A stretch of 64,000 nucleotides of DNA from JBDKGH01 sp039798265 (GTDB lineage: Bacteria > Bacteroidota > Bacteroidia > Flavobacteriales_D > Sanyastnellaceae), in assembly GCA_039798265.1 (NCBI GenBank), contig JBDKGH010000139.1:29396-93395 (forward strand), read 5' to 3'. How positions within the stretch are numbered: position 1 is the first letter of the stretch; every line of letters starts with the position of its first letter. A model generated the notes under the pieces. The model was not told the origin of the DNA and ran no database searches. It saw only the letters and a list, made by a program, of their open reading frames with translations. Shown here one piece after another: positions 1-9,128 of this stretch. The translations under genes were made by a program, and so were the position numbers.

Positions 1-1
1 C

Positions 2-133
2 ATTGGTACAATCGGTATTTTCTTCACCTTGTTCTTATTGTTTGCGCGTTACTTCCCTGTATTAGCGTTGAACGAATTGAAGACCATCTTGAAGGTATCA
101 GGAGAAAGCTATAAAAACGACCACAAGCACTAA
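2..133 (+). CDS. actC: ActC, C-terminal end (partial)
   Basis: Only the last 43 residues lie in the window, in the frame that begins at base 2. They contain part of a hydrophobic helix (IGIFFTLFLLFARYFPVLAL) and a polar tail ending NDHKH. The ActC/NrfD-type membrane subunit of alternative complex III is expected directly upstream of actD, and the spacing to actD is only 12 bases. The assignment rests mainly on gene order, since little sequence is visible. Confidence 0.75.
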   Translation: MGTIGIFFTLFLLFARYFPVLALNELKTILKVSGESYKNDHKH

Positions 134-145
134 GAGATACGACCT

Positions 146-679
146 ATGGCAAACAAAGTATTCCACGTAATGTACGACGACGACCAAAAGTTGATGGACG
201 CTGCTCGTGCACTCGTAGCTCAGGGTATCCGAGTTAAGGATGTATTTTCCCCATTCCCAGTTCACGGATTAGATCCAGTGATTGGAGTAAAAAGAACACG
301 TTTGGCAATTTGTTCTTTCATGTATGCCACTACCGGAACGCTTTTGGCGATTTTGGGAACATGGTATTTCATGATTCATGACTGGCCAATGAACATTGGT
401 GGTAAGCCAAGTTTCAGCTGGATTGAAAACGCTCCTGCGTTCGTTCCAGTAATGTTCGAATTTTCAGTATTGTGTGGTGCACACGGTATGGCTATTACTT
501 ACTTCTTGCGTAATGGTACCCTACCAGGTATGCCAGCTGACAATCCAGATCCTCGTACAACAGACGATAAGTTTGTGATGGAGATTGTTACTGAACAAAA
601 CGGATCGATGAGTCCTTCAGAAATTGAAGAGAAGATTCGCACAACAGATGTATACGAACTTAGCATTAAGGAGTACTAA
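146..679 (+). CDS. actD: Alternative complex III subunit ActD (DUF3341)
   Basis: This 177-residue protein is the small membrane subunit of alternative complex III, the menaquinol oxidising complex that replaces bc1 in many Bacteroidota. A soluble N-terminal part of about 50 residues includes VKDVFSPFPVHGLD, the hallmark DUF3341 segment. Two hydrophobic helices follow (around 53-77 and 95-120), then an acidic tail. It sits between actC and actE in the canonical order. The stop codon overlaps nothing: actE begins one base later at 681, so translational coupling is likely. Confidence 0.92.
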   Translation: MANKVFHVMYDDDQKLMDAARALVAQGIRVKDVFSPFPVHGLDPVIGVKRTRLAICSFMYATTGTLLAILGTWYFMIHDWPMNIGGKPSFSWIENAPAFVPVMFEFSVLCGAHGMAITYFLRNGTLPGMPADNPDPRTTDDKFVMEIVTEQNGSMSPSEIEEKIRTTDVYELSIKEY

Positions 680-680
680 G

Positions 681-1382
681 ATGATTCGCCCTCTTTATAT
701 CGTAGCTGGAATGGTGTCAACCGCAATGGTTTTCACTGCCTGCACGTCAGACCCCAATGCTCCGGGTGTGGAGTATATGCCTGATATGTACCGTTCACCA
801 GCCATTGAAGCGTATGTAGATTACGGTTCTAATGAGCACATGGACTGGACACAGGAAATGAAAGACGCTAATGGTGTAGTAACCGTGCTTTCGCGCAAGC
901 CAGCACCGGGCACTATTCCTTACACTAGCGCTGATATGGCGAAATTTATGATGCCGTATCCGTTGAATGCTACTCCAGAAGACTATGAGCGCTCTGCTGT
1001 AGAGATCAAATCACCTTTGACTTCCACACAAGCGAACATTGAGAAAGGAAAAGCGATTTACACGCAAATGTGCCAACACTGTCACGGAGCAGAAGGCCAT
1101 GGCGATGGTAAAATTTCTACCAGTGGAAACATTCCTGGTATTCCCGATTACGCAACTAAGTTGAAAGATTTACCTGAAGGTAAAATGTACCATACCATCA
1201 CTTACGGTAAAGGTTTGATGGGTTCACATGCGTCACAATTGAATCAATTGGAGCGTTGGCAGGTAATTGAGTGGGTAAAATGTCTTCAAAAAGGCATCAC
1301 TGCACCTGCTTATGATGCTCAAGGAATGTTAACTGTTACCGCAGTGGCCGAGGCTGCACCTGCAGACTCAACCAAACAATAA
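681..1382 (+). CDS. actE: Alternative complex III subunit ActE, mono-heme cytochrome c lipoprotein
   Basis: The start at 681 is chosen because it directly precedes a lipoprotein signal peptide ending at Cys21 (FTAC). An upstream in-frame start at 624 would lie inside actD. The 233-residue protein has one heme c motif, CQHCH at residues 131-135, and a candidate axial Met180 in GKGLMGSH. ActE carries electrons from the complex toward the oxidase on the periplasmic side. The lipid anchor, the single heme site and the position between actD and actF agree with the family. Confidence 0.93.
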   Translation: MIRPLYIVAGMVSTAMVFTACTSDPNAPGVEYMPDMYRSPAIEAYVDYGSNEHMDWTQEMKDANGVVTVLSRKPAPGTIPYTSADMAKFMMPYPLNATPEDYERSAVEIKSPLTSTQANIEKGKAIYTQMCQHCHGAEGHGDGKISTSGNIPGIPDYATKLKDLPEGKMYHTITYGKGLMGSHASQLNQLERWQVIEWVKCLQKGITAPAYDAQGMLTVTAVAEAAPADSTKQ

Positions 1383-1406
1383 TCATTTAACTGCGAAACG
1401 ATCATT

Positions 1407-2651
1407 ATGGCACACGATAATAAAATGCAATTTCAGGTACCATCTAAAGCCAAGACTGTTTCAATGGCTTTAATGGCCATCGGTATTCTTGCCGCAGGTC
1501 TTGGTTGGGTTGCCGACAAAACGGATCATCACCAATACTGGTGGGCAAATTTGCTGATCAATTCATTCTTCTATTTGGCCTTGGGTATGGGTGCATTGTT
1601 CTTCTACGCGTTACAATACGCGGCAGAAGTAGCATGGTCCGCTCAATTGAAGCGCATCTTCGAAGCAATGTTCTCTTACGTAAAAATCGGTTTCCCGATT
1701 ATTTTAGTAGTGATCTTGTTGGGTCAACTTCATGTGCATCACTTGTATCATTGGATGGATTCTTCAGTTTATGATCCTGCCAATGCTAACTATGACAAAG
1801 TGATTGCTGGTAAGCATGCATATTTTAACATTCCCTTCTTCTGGGGTCGTGCTTTAGCCTATGCAGCGGTATTTATTTTCTTCGCTAATTATTTCCGCAA
1901 GTGGTCTTTGAAAGAAGACGAAACGGGTGGAACAGATATTCACTATCTCATGTACCGCAAGAGCGCCGTGTTCTTGTTGTTCTTCGGTGTATTCTCATCA
2001 ACCATGTCTTGGGACTGGTTAATGAGCATTGACACTCACTGGTACTCGACTATGTACGGTTGGTACATTTTCTCTGGTATGTGGGTAACAACAATGACGT
2101 TCGCTACGCTTTTAGTGATCTGGTTAAAAGGCCAAGGTTACTTGAGCAGCTTGAATGACTCTCACATTCACGACATGGGTAAATGGATGTTCGCTATTTC
2201 AATGTTGTGGAGCTACTTGTGGTTCTGCCAATACATGTTGATTTGGTACTCTGATATCCCAGAAGAGGTGACTTACTTCAAAGAGCGTTATGATCATTAC
2301 ATGACTGGAATGTGGGCGATTTTTGCAGTGAACTTTGCAGTGCCTTTCTATGTTTTGATTGCTCGTGATGCGAAACGTAATATGAAGTTCTTGACACGCG
2401 TTGGTATCATCATCTTCATTTCTCACTTCTTTGACTTGTACATGGCGGTTATTCCAGGTACTGTTCATGGTCACTTGTTGTGGGGATTCGGTGAAGGTCA
2501 CCACATCACCTTCTCTTGGTGGTTCGAAATCGGAATGTTCTTGGGCTTCCTTGGTTTGTTCATCAACATCGTTCTAGGTACGCTTAGCAAAGCCCGTTTG
2601 GTTCCTGCTAAACACCCATTCCTCGACGAGAGTGAGCATCATAGCATTTAA
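1407..2651 (+). CDS. actF: Alternative complex III subunit ActF (NrfD/PsrC-like membrane protein)
   Basis: ActF is a 414-residue polytopic membrane protein, with about ten hydrophobic helices, homologous to ActC and related to NrfD/PsrC quinone-interacting subunits. It is rich in Trp, Tyr and His (for example HQYWWANLL, HHLYHWMD, MSWDWLMSIDTHWYSTMYG). The last histidine group, GEGHHITFSWWFE, is typical of ActF. It lies 24 bases after actE and 42 bases before subunit II of the oxidase, consistent with a respiratory supercomplex operon. Confidence 0.92.
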   Translation: MAHDNKMQFQVPSKAKTVSMALMAIGILAAGLGWVADKTDHHQYWWANLLINSFFYLALGMGALFFYALQYAAEVAWSAQLKRIFEAMFSYVKIGFPIILVVILLGQLHVHHLYHWMDSSVYDPANANYDKVIAGKHAYFNIPFFWGRALAYAAVFIFFANYFRKWSLKEDETGGTDIHYLMYRKSAVFLLFFGVFSSTMSWDWLMSIDTHWYSTMYGWYIFSGMWVTTMTFATLLVIWLKGQGYLSSLNDSHIHDMGKWMFAISMLWSYLWFCQYMLIWYSDIPEEVTYFKERYDHYMTGMWAIFAVNFAVPFYVLIARDAKRNMKFLTRVGIIIFISHFFDLYMAVIPGTVHGHLLWGFGEGHHITFSWWFEIGMFLGFLGLFINIVLGTLSKARLVPAKHPFLDESEHHSI

Positions 2652-2693
2652 TTGGTTTCTTGAAGTAGAACAGAAGTAAAAACAGGAATAGAA

Positions 2694-3956
2694 ATGAAAC
2701 TATTAATCCTTTTGGTTGTAGTGTTGGGAATCATTGCGATTGCTCAATTGACCAAGGTGTACGAATTGACTCGCTCATTGCGTAAAACGCGTGAAGAGGA
2801 AATTTCGAACGCAGATAATAAGATGAACGCATTTTTGATGATCGTGTGGATGATCGCGTTCTTCGCTGGTGTTATTTATCTCTACGTTCGTTATGGTGAT
2901 TATTTACCAGAAGCGGCATCAGAACACGGTGTGAAGGTGGATCAGTTGATGAACATCAACATCATCCTCATCACAATCGTTTTCTTCATCGTAAACTACC
3001 TTTTGTTTACCCTTTCATATCGCTTTTACTACCGCAAAGATCGTCGCGCACGTTTCTTCGCACATGATAGCCGATACGAAATGGCTTGGACCTTGATCCC
3101 TGGAGTTACCATGGCTTTCATCATTGTTTATGGTTTGATCACTTGGAACAGCATGACAGGAGAAGCTTCTGCTGATGCCATTCAAATCGAAGTGTACTCT
3201 AAGCAATTTGACTGGACCGTACGTTACCCAGGTGACAACAAAACCTTTGGTGCGTCTGACTTCAACTTGATTGGTGGTACAAATGCCTTAGGTATGGTTA
3301 CTCGCGAAGGTATTCGTGAGAAATTAGATACGCTAGATGCAGAAATCGAGGCCATCACTAAGCAGTTAGAAAACAACAAATCAATGCCTATCATGCCAGA
3401 AGCATGGGTAGAGTCGTTGGAAGATAAAATGTACCGTTTGCAACGCCACAAGCAACGTATCATGGACCTTAGCGAGAATAAGGTAAATGGACTTAGCCAA
3501 TGGGAAGCAGGTGCTGACGACAGAATTGTGAAAGGTGAATTACACATTCCAGTAGGAAAAGAGGTGGAGTTTATCTTCCGCTCACAGGACGTTATTCACT
3601 CGGCTTACATGCCTCACTTCCGTGCACAGATGAACACCGTACCTGGTGTACCAACACGATTCAAGATGACTCCAACCATCACTACTGCAGAAATGCGTAA
3701 GAAGATGGATAACGATGAATTTGATTACCTCCTACTTTGTAACAAAGTATGTGGTGCTGCTCACTTTAACATGCAGATCAAAGTAATTGTTGAAGATGAA
3801 GCTAGCTATCAAGCTTGGTTGGCATCACAAAAAACATTCGCCGGCGCAGAAGCACCCGCTACTGAGCCTGCAGCAGAAGACTCATCCTCTAAACCAGATA
3901 GTACACAGAAAGCGACAGCAGCTCCAGCAGGTGCTACAGCTATGTTGAAGAATTAA
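2694..3956 (+). CDS. coxB: Cytochrome c oxidase subunit II
   Basis: The 420-residue protein has hydrophobic segments near 1-20, 46-65, 88-108 and 134-152, then a periplasmic cupredoxin domain with the CuA site. Visible CuA ligands are His302, Cys349, Cys353, His357 and Met360 (LLCNKVCGAAHFNM). The residue usually Glu in the CSELCG-type motif is Lys351. A helical, probably coiled-coil insertion of roughly 80 residues (about 190-275) splits the cupredoxin domain and explains the large size. The C-terminus is a low-complexity Ala/Pro/Glu tail. It feeds electrons to subunit I, encoded 20 bases downstream. Confidence 0.93.
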   Translation: MKLLILLVVVLGIIAIAQLTKVYELTRSLRKTREEEISNADNKMNAFLMIVWMIAFFAGVIYLYVRYGDYLPEAASEHGVKVDQLMNINIILITIVFFIVNYLLFTLSYRFYYRKDRRARFFAHDSRYEMAWTLIPGVTMAFIIVYGLITWNSMTGEASADAIQIEVYSKQFDWTVRYPGDNKTFGASDFNLIGGTNALGMVTREGIREKLDTLDAEIEAITKQLENNKSMPIMPEAWVESLEDKMYRLQRHKQRIMDLSENKVNGLSQWEAGADDRIVKGELHIPVGKEVEFIFRSQDVIHSAYMPHFRAQMNTVPGVPTRFKMTPTITTAEMRKKMDNDEFDYLLLCNKVCGAAHFNMQIKVIVEDEASYQAWLASQKTFAGAEAPATEPAAEDSSSKPDSTQKATAAPAGATAMLKN

Positions 3957-3976
3957 AATTTTAGAAGGAAAAAAAA

Positions 3977-5770
3977 ATGGGAGCACACGAAACTCACGGC
4001 CACGGTCACGACAATCACGGTCATCATCATCACGAAGAGTCCTTCGTTTCGAAGTACATCTTCTCACAAGACCACAAAATGATCTCTAAGCAGTTCTTAG
4101 TAACTGCGATCTTTATGGGTATCATTGCGGTAATGCTTTCGATTTTCTTCCGCCTACAATTAGGTTGGCCGGGTGAAAATTTCCAAATCCTTAACTTCTT
4201 CTTGGGCGACAAATGGGCTCCTGAAGGGGTATTGGACAAAAACGCATACCTCGCTTTAGTTACTATTCACGGTACCATCATGGTATTCTTCGTATTGACA
4301 GGTGGACTGTCAGGTACGTTTGCGAACTTGCTTATTCCATTGCAGATCGGAGCACGCGATATGGCTTCTGGTTTCTTGAATATGCTTTCATACTGGTTCT
4401 TCCTAGTGTCTTCTATCATCATGGTTGCTTCTCTCTTCGTAGAAGGCGGTGCAGCTTCAGGTGGTTGGACAATTTACCCACCACTATCCGCTTTGCCTCA
4501 GGCAATGCCAGGTTCTGGTACGGGTATGACACTTTGGTTGATCTCTATGGTACTTTTCGTAGCGTCATCACTTTTGGGTGGTTTGAACTACGTAGTAACC
4601 ATTATTAACCTTCGTACAAAAGGTTTGAAAATGACCCGTCTTCCATTGACTGTTTGGGCTCTTTTGGTAACAGCTATCTTGGGTATTCTTTCTTTCCCAG
4701 TATTGGTATCAGCAGTAGTTCTTCTCTTGATGGACCGTGGTTTCGGTACTGCTTTCTACTTGTCTGATATTTTCATCCAAGGTGAAGCTCTCGACGTAAC
4801 TGGTGGGTCACCCATTTTGTTCCAACACTTGTTCTGGTTCTTAGGTCACCCTGAGGTATACATCGTATTGTTGCCAGCACTCGGTATCAGTTCTGAAATT
4901 CTTTCTACCAATGCACGTAAACCGATCTTCGGTTACAAAGCGATGGTAGGTTCAATTCTAGCCATTGGTTTCCTTTCGTTCATCGTTTGGGGTCACCACA
5001 TGTTCATCACAGGTATGAATCCTTTCTTAGGTTCGGTATTCGTATTCACTACATTGTTGATCGCGATCCCCTCTGCGGTTAAAGCCTTCAACTATTTGGT
5101 AACCTTGTGGCAAGGTAACATCCGTTTCACACCAGGTATGTTATTCTCTATTGGTCTTGTTTCAACCTTCGTAACTGGTGGTTTAACAGGTATCATCCTT
5201 GCTGACTCGGCCTTGGACGTGAACGTTCACGATACCTACTTCGTAGTGGCCCACTTCCACATTGTAATGGGTATGTCGGCTATCTTCGGTATGTTGGGTG
5301 GTGTTTATCACTGGTTCCCAAAAATGTTCGGTCGTATGATGAACACGAAGATGGGTTATGCTCACTTCTGGTTGACCATGATCTGCGGCTATGGTGTATT
5401 CTTCCCAATGCACTTCGTAGGTATTGCTGGTGCGCCTCGTCGTTACTACAGCTATTCAGAATTCCCATTCTTAGATCAAGTAATGGATTTGAATCCTTTG
5501 ATTTCAACTTTTGCCATCATCGGTGCTGCTGCTCAGTTGTTGTTTATCTTCAACTTCTTCCACAGCATTTGGTATGGACAAGAGGCTACTCAGAACCCAT
5601 GGGGTTCAAATACCCTCGAGTGGACAACGCCAGTGAAGCATATCCACGGCAACTGGCCTGGTGCAATTCCTGAAGTACACCGTTGGGCTTATGACTATTC
5701 TAACCCAGAGCACGAAGAAGACTTCGTTCCTCAGGTAGTTCCTTTGAAACCTGGAGAGCACGGTCACTAA
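3977..5770 (+). CDS. coxA: Cytochrome c oxidase subunit I
   Basis: This 597-residue heme-copper oxidase catalytic subunit shows heme a ligands His98 and His428, heme a3 ligand His426, and CuB ligands His291, His340 and His341. The crosslinked Tyr295 lies in GHPEVY, as in A-type oxidases. The N-terminus is unusually histidine-rich, with nine His in the first 19 residues, before the first helix. It is the last gene of the act-cox block and is followed by a strong terminator. Subunits III and IV are not seen here and are probably elsewhere. Confidence 0.96.
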   Translation: MGAHETHGHGHDNHGHHHHEESFVSKYIFSQDHKMISKQFLVTAIFMGIIAVMLSIFFRLQLGWPGENFQILNFFLGDKWAPEGVLDKNAYLALVTIHGTIMVFFVLTGGLSGTFANLLIPLQIGARDMASGFLNMLSYWFFLVSSIIMVASLFVEGGAASGGWTIYPPLSALPQAMPGSGTGMTLWLISMVLFVASSLLGGLNYVVTIINLRTKGLKMTRLPLTVWALLVTAILGILSFPVLVSAVVLLLMDRGFGTAFYLSDIFIQGEALDVTGGSPILFQHLFWFLGHPEVYIVLLPALGISSEILSTNARKPIFGYKAMVGSILAIGFLSFIVWGHHMFITGMNPFLGSVFVFTTLLIAIPSAVKAFNYLVTLWQGNIRFTPGMLFSIGLVSTFVTGGLTGIILADSALDVNVHDTYFVVAHFHIVMGMSAIFGMLGGVYHWFPKMFGRMMNTKMGYAHFWLTMICGYGVFFPMHFVGIAGAPRRYYSYSEFPFLDQVMDLNPLISTFAIIGAAAQLLFIFNFFHSIWYGQEATQNPWGSNTLEWTTPVKHIHGNWPGAIPEVHRWAYDYSNPEHEEDFVPQVVPLKPGEHGH

Positions 5771-5792
5771 AAATCGACTCTTGATAATATTT

Positions 5793-5832
5793 GAAGTCCG
5801 CATTCGTAATTGAATGCGGACTTCTTTTTTTT
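5793..5832 (+). terminator. Rho-independent terminator after coxA
   Basis: A perfect 13-bp stem (GAAGTCCGCATTC with its complement) and a 6-base loop are followed by eight T. It lies 22 bases after the coxA stop and ends the act-cox transcription unit. Confidence 0.92.
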
Positions 5833-5847
5833 GTACTAGCTCAAGAC

Positions 5848-6504
5848 ATGCGAAAAAACTCATCCATACTTCGGAGTACGTTCTTTCTAATCGGAATGTT
5901 GTGCTGCACAGTAACATATGCGCAGCGCATCAATCTGTCCGATTCGCTCTCGCATATTTTTCAGGAAAAAAAGGGGTTGAGTGCGAAGTACGATGGGAAA
6001 AACGCAATGGTTTCTGGACGTAATTCGAAAACAAACAGCATTAAGCTTGGATTGAGCTTTGGAAAGCGTTTTTCCATTGGATTGGGTTACAATTGGCTAA
6101 GCACGGACATCGTTCAACTGAACATTGCCGAACGAAAGGAACAGTTTGTCAAGTTGCGCTATATTGCTCCTTATGCTGAGTACATTTTTTTCCGAAAAAA
6201 TAATTGGGAGGCCTCTATACCCGTTCAGATTGGTGTAGGGAAAAGTTTTTTATCCTATGAAAAAAATGGAAATGGTCCTCGAGTAGGGGAGAGCTGGACA
6301 TGGCTCTATGAACCAGCGATGACAGTAGAATATAAGTTTTTTGGGATGATCGGAGTAGGTGTAGGCGGTGGATATCGCATTATGCTGAAGAACAACAACA
6401 ACCTGGACACGCGATTTACTTCTCCAATTTACACTTGGCGTGTACGACTCATCTTTGAAGAGATCTTTCGAAAATCGGGCTTAAAATGGCCCTCAGGGAC
6501 ATAA
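5848..6504 (+). CDS. Putative outer-membrane beta-barrel protein, function unknown
   Basis: The 218-residue protein starts at ATG 5848. A TTG at 5791 is in frame but would run through the terminator. A signal peptide ends near TYAQ (about residue 25). The mature part has alternating hydrophobic beta-strand patterns (SIKLGLSFGKRFSIGLGYNW, FFGMIGVGVGGGYRI), as in small outer-membrane barrels of Bacteroidota. No catalytic motif is visible. The gene stands alone between the cox terminator and ruvB. Confidence 0.7.
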   Translation: MRKNSSILRSTFFLIGMLCCTVTYAQRINLSDSLSHIFQEKKGLSAKYDGKNAMVSGRNSKTNSIKLGLSFGKRFSIGLGYNWLSTDIVQLNIAERKEQFVKLRYIAPYAEYIFFRKNNWEASIPVQIGVGKSFLSYEKNGNGPRVGESWTWLYEPAMTVEYKFFGMIGVGVGGGYRIMLKNNNNLDTRFTSPIYTWRVRLIFEEIFRKSGLKWPSGT

Positions 6505-6575
6505 GGGGACTGTCGTTTGCCACAAGAAACCGTATATTCGACCATAGATGAACTTTGCTCAGTCGAAGTACACCC

Positions 6576-6583
6576 TACATTTG
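6576..6583 (+). promoter_or_regulatory. Candidate -7 element (TACATTTG) of ruvB
   Basis: It matches the Bacteroidota TAnnTTTG consensus. Only four bases (CCTT) separate it from the chosen ATG, which would give a leaderless or near-leaderless transcript. No clear -33 element is seen. Confidence 0.5.
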
Positions 6584-6587
6584 CCTT

Positions 6588-7607
6588 ATGGACGAATTTG
6601 ATATCAGAAACGAAGCCGAGCAAACATCCGATAAGGATGTGGAAAAAGTGTTGCGCCCCAAGTCGTTTGACGATTTTACGGGCCAGCGACAAGTGTTGGA
6701 GAATTTGGAAGTGTTTGTGAAGGCGGCTAAGCTACGCAGCGAATCGCTGGATCACGTTCTCTTACACGGTCCTCCCGGATTAGGTAAAACAACGTTGGCC
6801 TATATCATTTCAAATGAAATGGGCGTGAATATCAAAACCACCTCGGGGCCCGTATTGGATAAACCCGCCGATCTCGCTGGATTACTCACCAATTTAGAAG
6901 AAAACGACGTTTTATTTATTGACGAAATACATCGACTCAGTCCGGTAGTGGAGGAATATCTGTATTCCGCAATGGAAGATTACTGCATCGATTTAGTCAT
7001 CGATAGCGGGCCGAATGCTCGTTCGGTTCAAATTACACTGAATCCATTTACCTTAGTTGGTGCTACTACCCGAAGCGGTTTGTTGACTGCGCCACTTCGA
7101 GCTCGTTTTGGAATTAATGCGCGTTTGCAGTATTACGATGCAAAAATTCTGACAGACATTGTTGAGCGTAGCGCACAAATATTAAAGATTGCAATTACTG
7201 GCGAGGCGGCTTATGAAATAGCCCGCAGATCTCGAGGTACGCCGCGTATAGCGAATGCGCTCCTTCGACGCGTACGCGACTTTGCCCAAATAAAAGGTGA
7301 TGGTACGATAGAGATTAACATCACGCAAATGGCGTTGAATGCGCTCAATGTAGATACTTTGGGATTGGACGAAATGGACAACAAAATTCTGTTGACCATT
7401 CTCGACAAGTTCAATGGGGGCCCTGTTGGATTAACAACCATTGCTACAGCTGTGGGAGAAGATGCAGGTACCATTGAAGAAGTATATGAGCCTTTTCTCA
7501 TTCAAGAAGGTTTCTTGATTCGCACACCACGTGGCCGACAACTTACAGAATTGACCTATAAACATTTGGGAAAAATCCGCAAAGCAGGACCTGGTCAGCT
7601 TTTCTAA
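6588..7607 (+). CDS. ruvB: Holliday junction branch migration helicase RuvB
   Basis: RuvB is the AAA+ motor that drives branch migration of Holliday junctions with RuvA. The start at 6588 gives 339 residues, the usual length. The upstream TTG at 6555 adds 11 unrelated residues. Visible motifs are Walker [10 protein letters not shown] (61-69), Walker [10 protein letters not shown], sensor GATTR, an arginine finger region (PLRARFG) and the C-terminal winged helix that ends in RTPRGRQLT. queG follows after 6 bases. Confidence 0.97.
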   Translation: MDEFDIRNEAEQTSDKDVEKVLRPKSFDDFTGQRQVLENLEVFVKAAKLRSESLDHVLLHGPPGLGKTTLAYIISNEMGVNIKTTSGPVLDKPADLAGLLTNLEENDVLFIDEIHRLSPVVEEYLYSAMEDYCIDLVIDSGPNARSVQITLNPFTLVGATTRSGLLTAPLRARFGINARLQYYDAKILTDIVERSAQILKIAITGEAAYEIARRSRGTPRIANALLRRVRDFAQIKGDGTIEINITQMALNALNVDTLGLDEMDNKILLTILDKFNGGPVGLTTIATAVGEDAGTIEEVYEPFLIQEGFLIRTPRGRQLTELTYKHLGKIRKAGPGQLF

Positions 7608-7613
7608 TACACC

Positions 7614-8540
7614 ATGAAAAAGCACACCACAGCTGAGCATACGGTTTGGTTAAAAAGAGAAGCCATGGCTATGGGCTTTTCTTTTGTGGGAGTATCAAAA
7701 GCACGTCAGTTAGAGGAGGAGGCAGCACGATTAGAGTCTTGGCTGAAGGCAGAGAAGCATGGAAAAATGGACTACATGGCGAATCACTTTGATAAGCGTT
7801 TAGATCCACGTTTATTAGTGCCGGGTGCGAAATCAGTGGTGTCGCTGATGTATAATTATTTCACGGAAAGCAAACAAAACGACCAAGCTCCGAAAATTTC
7901 GAAATACGCCTACGGTGAAGATTATCATGATGTGATCAAGCACAAGCTTCGTGAATTATGGGAAAAAATGGAAGCGCGAGTTGGTCAAGTAGAAGGAAGG
8001 ATTTTTGTGGATAGCGCCCCTGTTTTAGAAAAGGCATGGGCTAAAAATGCTGGCATAGGATGGGTGGGAAAAAACAGTAATTTGATTTCAAAGCAACAAG
8101 GATCTTTTTTCTTTTTAGCTGAGCTAATCATTGATTTAGAGTTAGAGCCAGACGGCCCCATCAAAGACTATTGCGGCACCTGCACCGCCTGCATAGATGC
8201 CTGTCCTACAGAGGCCATATTAGAACCATATGTAGTAGATGGCAGCAAGTGTATTTCCTATTTTACTATTGAGCTAAAAGAAGCCATTCCGTTGGCATTT
8301 AAAGGTCAACTAGATGATTGGATGTTTGGCTGCGATGTTTGTCAGGATGTCTGTCCGTGGAATCGGTTTTCAAAACAACATAACGAGCCATTATTTCACC
8401 CCAAGGGCGAGTTGCTTGCCATGACAAGGTCAGACTGGAGAGAGTTAACTGAAGAGGTGTTTAAAGAGCTCTTTAGGCATTCTCCTGTAAAGCGTACGAA
8501 ATATTCGGGGTTAAAGAGGAATATACAGTTTTTGGATTAA
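7614..8540 (+). CDS. queG: Epoxyqueuosine reductase QueG
   Basis: This is the cobalamin- and iron-sulfur-dependent enzyme for the last step of queuosine synthesis in tRNA. The 308 residues fit the short form without HEAT repeats. The cluster motifs are [15 protein letters not shown] (about 184-198) and [10 protein letters not shown] near residue 245. The N-terminal half carries the DUF1730 region with the conserved YGEDYH. It probably shares a transcript with ruvB. Confidence 0.95.
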   Translation: MKKHTTAEHTVWLKREAMAMGFSFVGVSKARQLEEEAARLESWLKAEKHGKMDYMANHFDKRLDPRLLVPGAKSVVSLMYNYFTESKQNDQAPKISKYAYGEDYHDVIKHKLRELWEKMEARVGQVEGRIFVDSAPVLEKAWAKNAGIGWVGKNSNLISKQQGSFFFLAELIIDLELEPDGPIKDYCGTCTACIDACPTEAILEPYVVDGSKCISYFTIELKEAIPLAFKGQLDDWMFGCDVCQDVCPWNRFSKQHNEPLFHPKGELLAMTRSDWRELTEEVFKELFRHSPVKRTKYSGLKRNIQFLD

Positions 8541-8557
8541 TCGTTTTTTTTAGTACT

Positions 8558-8588
8558 AGACCTTATAGGTCTAAGACCTATAAGGTCT
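8558..8588. repeat. Perfect 31-bp palindrome (15+1+15)
   Basis: The arms AGACCTTATAGGTCT and AGACCTATAAGGTCT are exact reverse complements around one A at 8573. Each arm is itself almost self-complementary. It lies 17 bases after queG with no T-run directly behind it, so it does not look like a normal terminator. Similar GACCTTATAGGTC palindromes are dispersed in other Bacteroidota genomes as far as I recall. Only one copy is seen here. Confidence 0.75.
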
Positions 8589-8676
8589 TTACCTAATTTT
8601 TTTTCACATTTCCAACTATTTCTTATTCTACCACCCACCTCAGTTATCACACTTTTATATTCCTATTGCATAAAGC

Positions 8677-8703
8677 AAAAAAAAACCACCCTTCCGGGTG
8701 GTT
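8677..8703 (-). terminator. Terminator of the small minus-strand gene
   Basis: Read on the minus strand, ACCACCC and GGGTGGT form a 7-bp stem around a 4-base loop, followed by a run of nine T. It lies 30 bases after the stop of the gene at 8733-8936, which supports that gene being expressed. Confidence 0.85.
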
Positions 8704-8732
8704 GTTCTTTAAAGGTTTGACTTCGTTTCTTT

Positions 8733-8936
8733 TTAATGTGCTAACTTAAAACTGCTAGCAATAATGTCTCGGTAACTGCTACCGAATGTAGCTATGCACC
8801 AGTTTTTGAATTGTTCCAATTCCTCTCCTTGCAACCATTTAATGGCTTTGCGAAGTTCTTTTCGAAAAAGGAATCGGTCAAAACTCACTTTGGTGAGCAC
8901 TTCTTTGCATAATTCCAACATGGCTATCGATTTCAT
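8733..8936 (-). CDS. Small conserved hypothetical protein (67 residues)
   Basis: This predicted all-alpha, soluble protein is rich in charged residues with Cys and Trp (LELCKEVLTKVSFD, RKAIKWL, FKNWCIATFG). I recognise its pattern as a short conserved protein found across Flavobacteria, but I know of no function. It has its own terminator and is flanked by about 190 bases of apparently non-coding DNA on both sides. No signal peptide or membrane segment is visible. Confidence 0.7.
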   Translation of the reverse strand: MKSIAMLELCKEVLTKVSFDRFLFRKELRKAIKWLQGEELEQFKNWCIATFGSSYRDIIASSFKLAH

Positions 8937-9128
8937 TTTCCTTGGTTACTCTAATGTAATTCCTCTCAAGCGAAATTCCTCTTTTTTGGGGACTTAGTTT
9001 TCCACCATCAGTGGTTCTTTTCTCTTGTTCAGAACGGTATACAAATGAACACGTAGAAAATGAGTTTATTGTAGCATCGAACGTTAAATAATTATCCGAA
9101 AATGGAAAGGAATGTTAATGTTAAATCA

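Noticed and set aside
5606..5917. Minus-strand 103-residue frame across the coxA terminator
   Set aside because: It reads through the terminator hairpin and into coxA antisense, with no family resemblance.
8541..9128. A hidden gene in the AT-rich region around the 67-residue gene
   Set aside because: Apart from the small conserved gene, its terminator and the palindrome, the region has frequent stops in all frames and no recognisable protein pattern.
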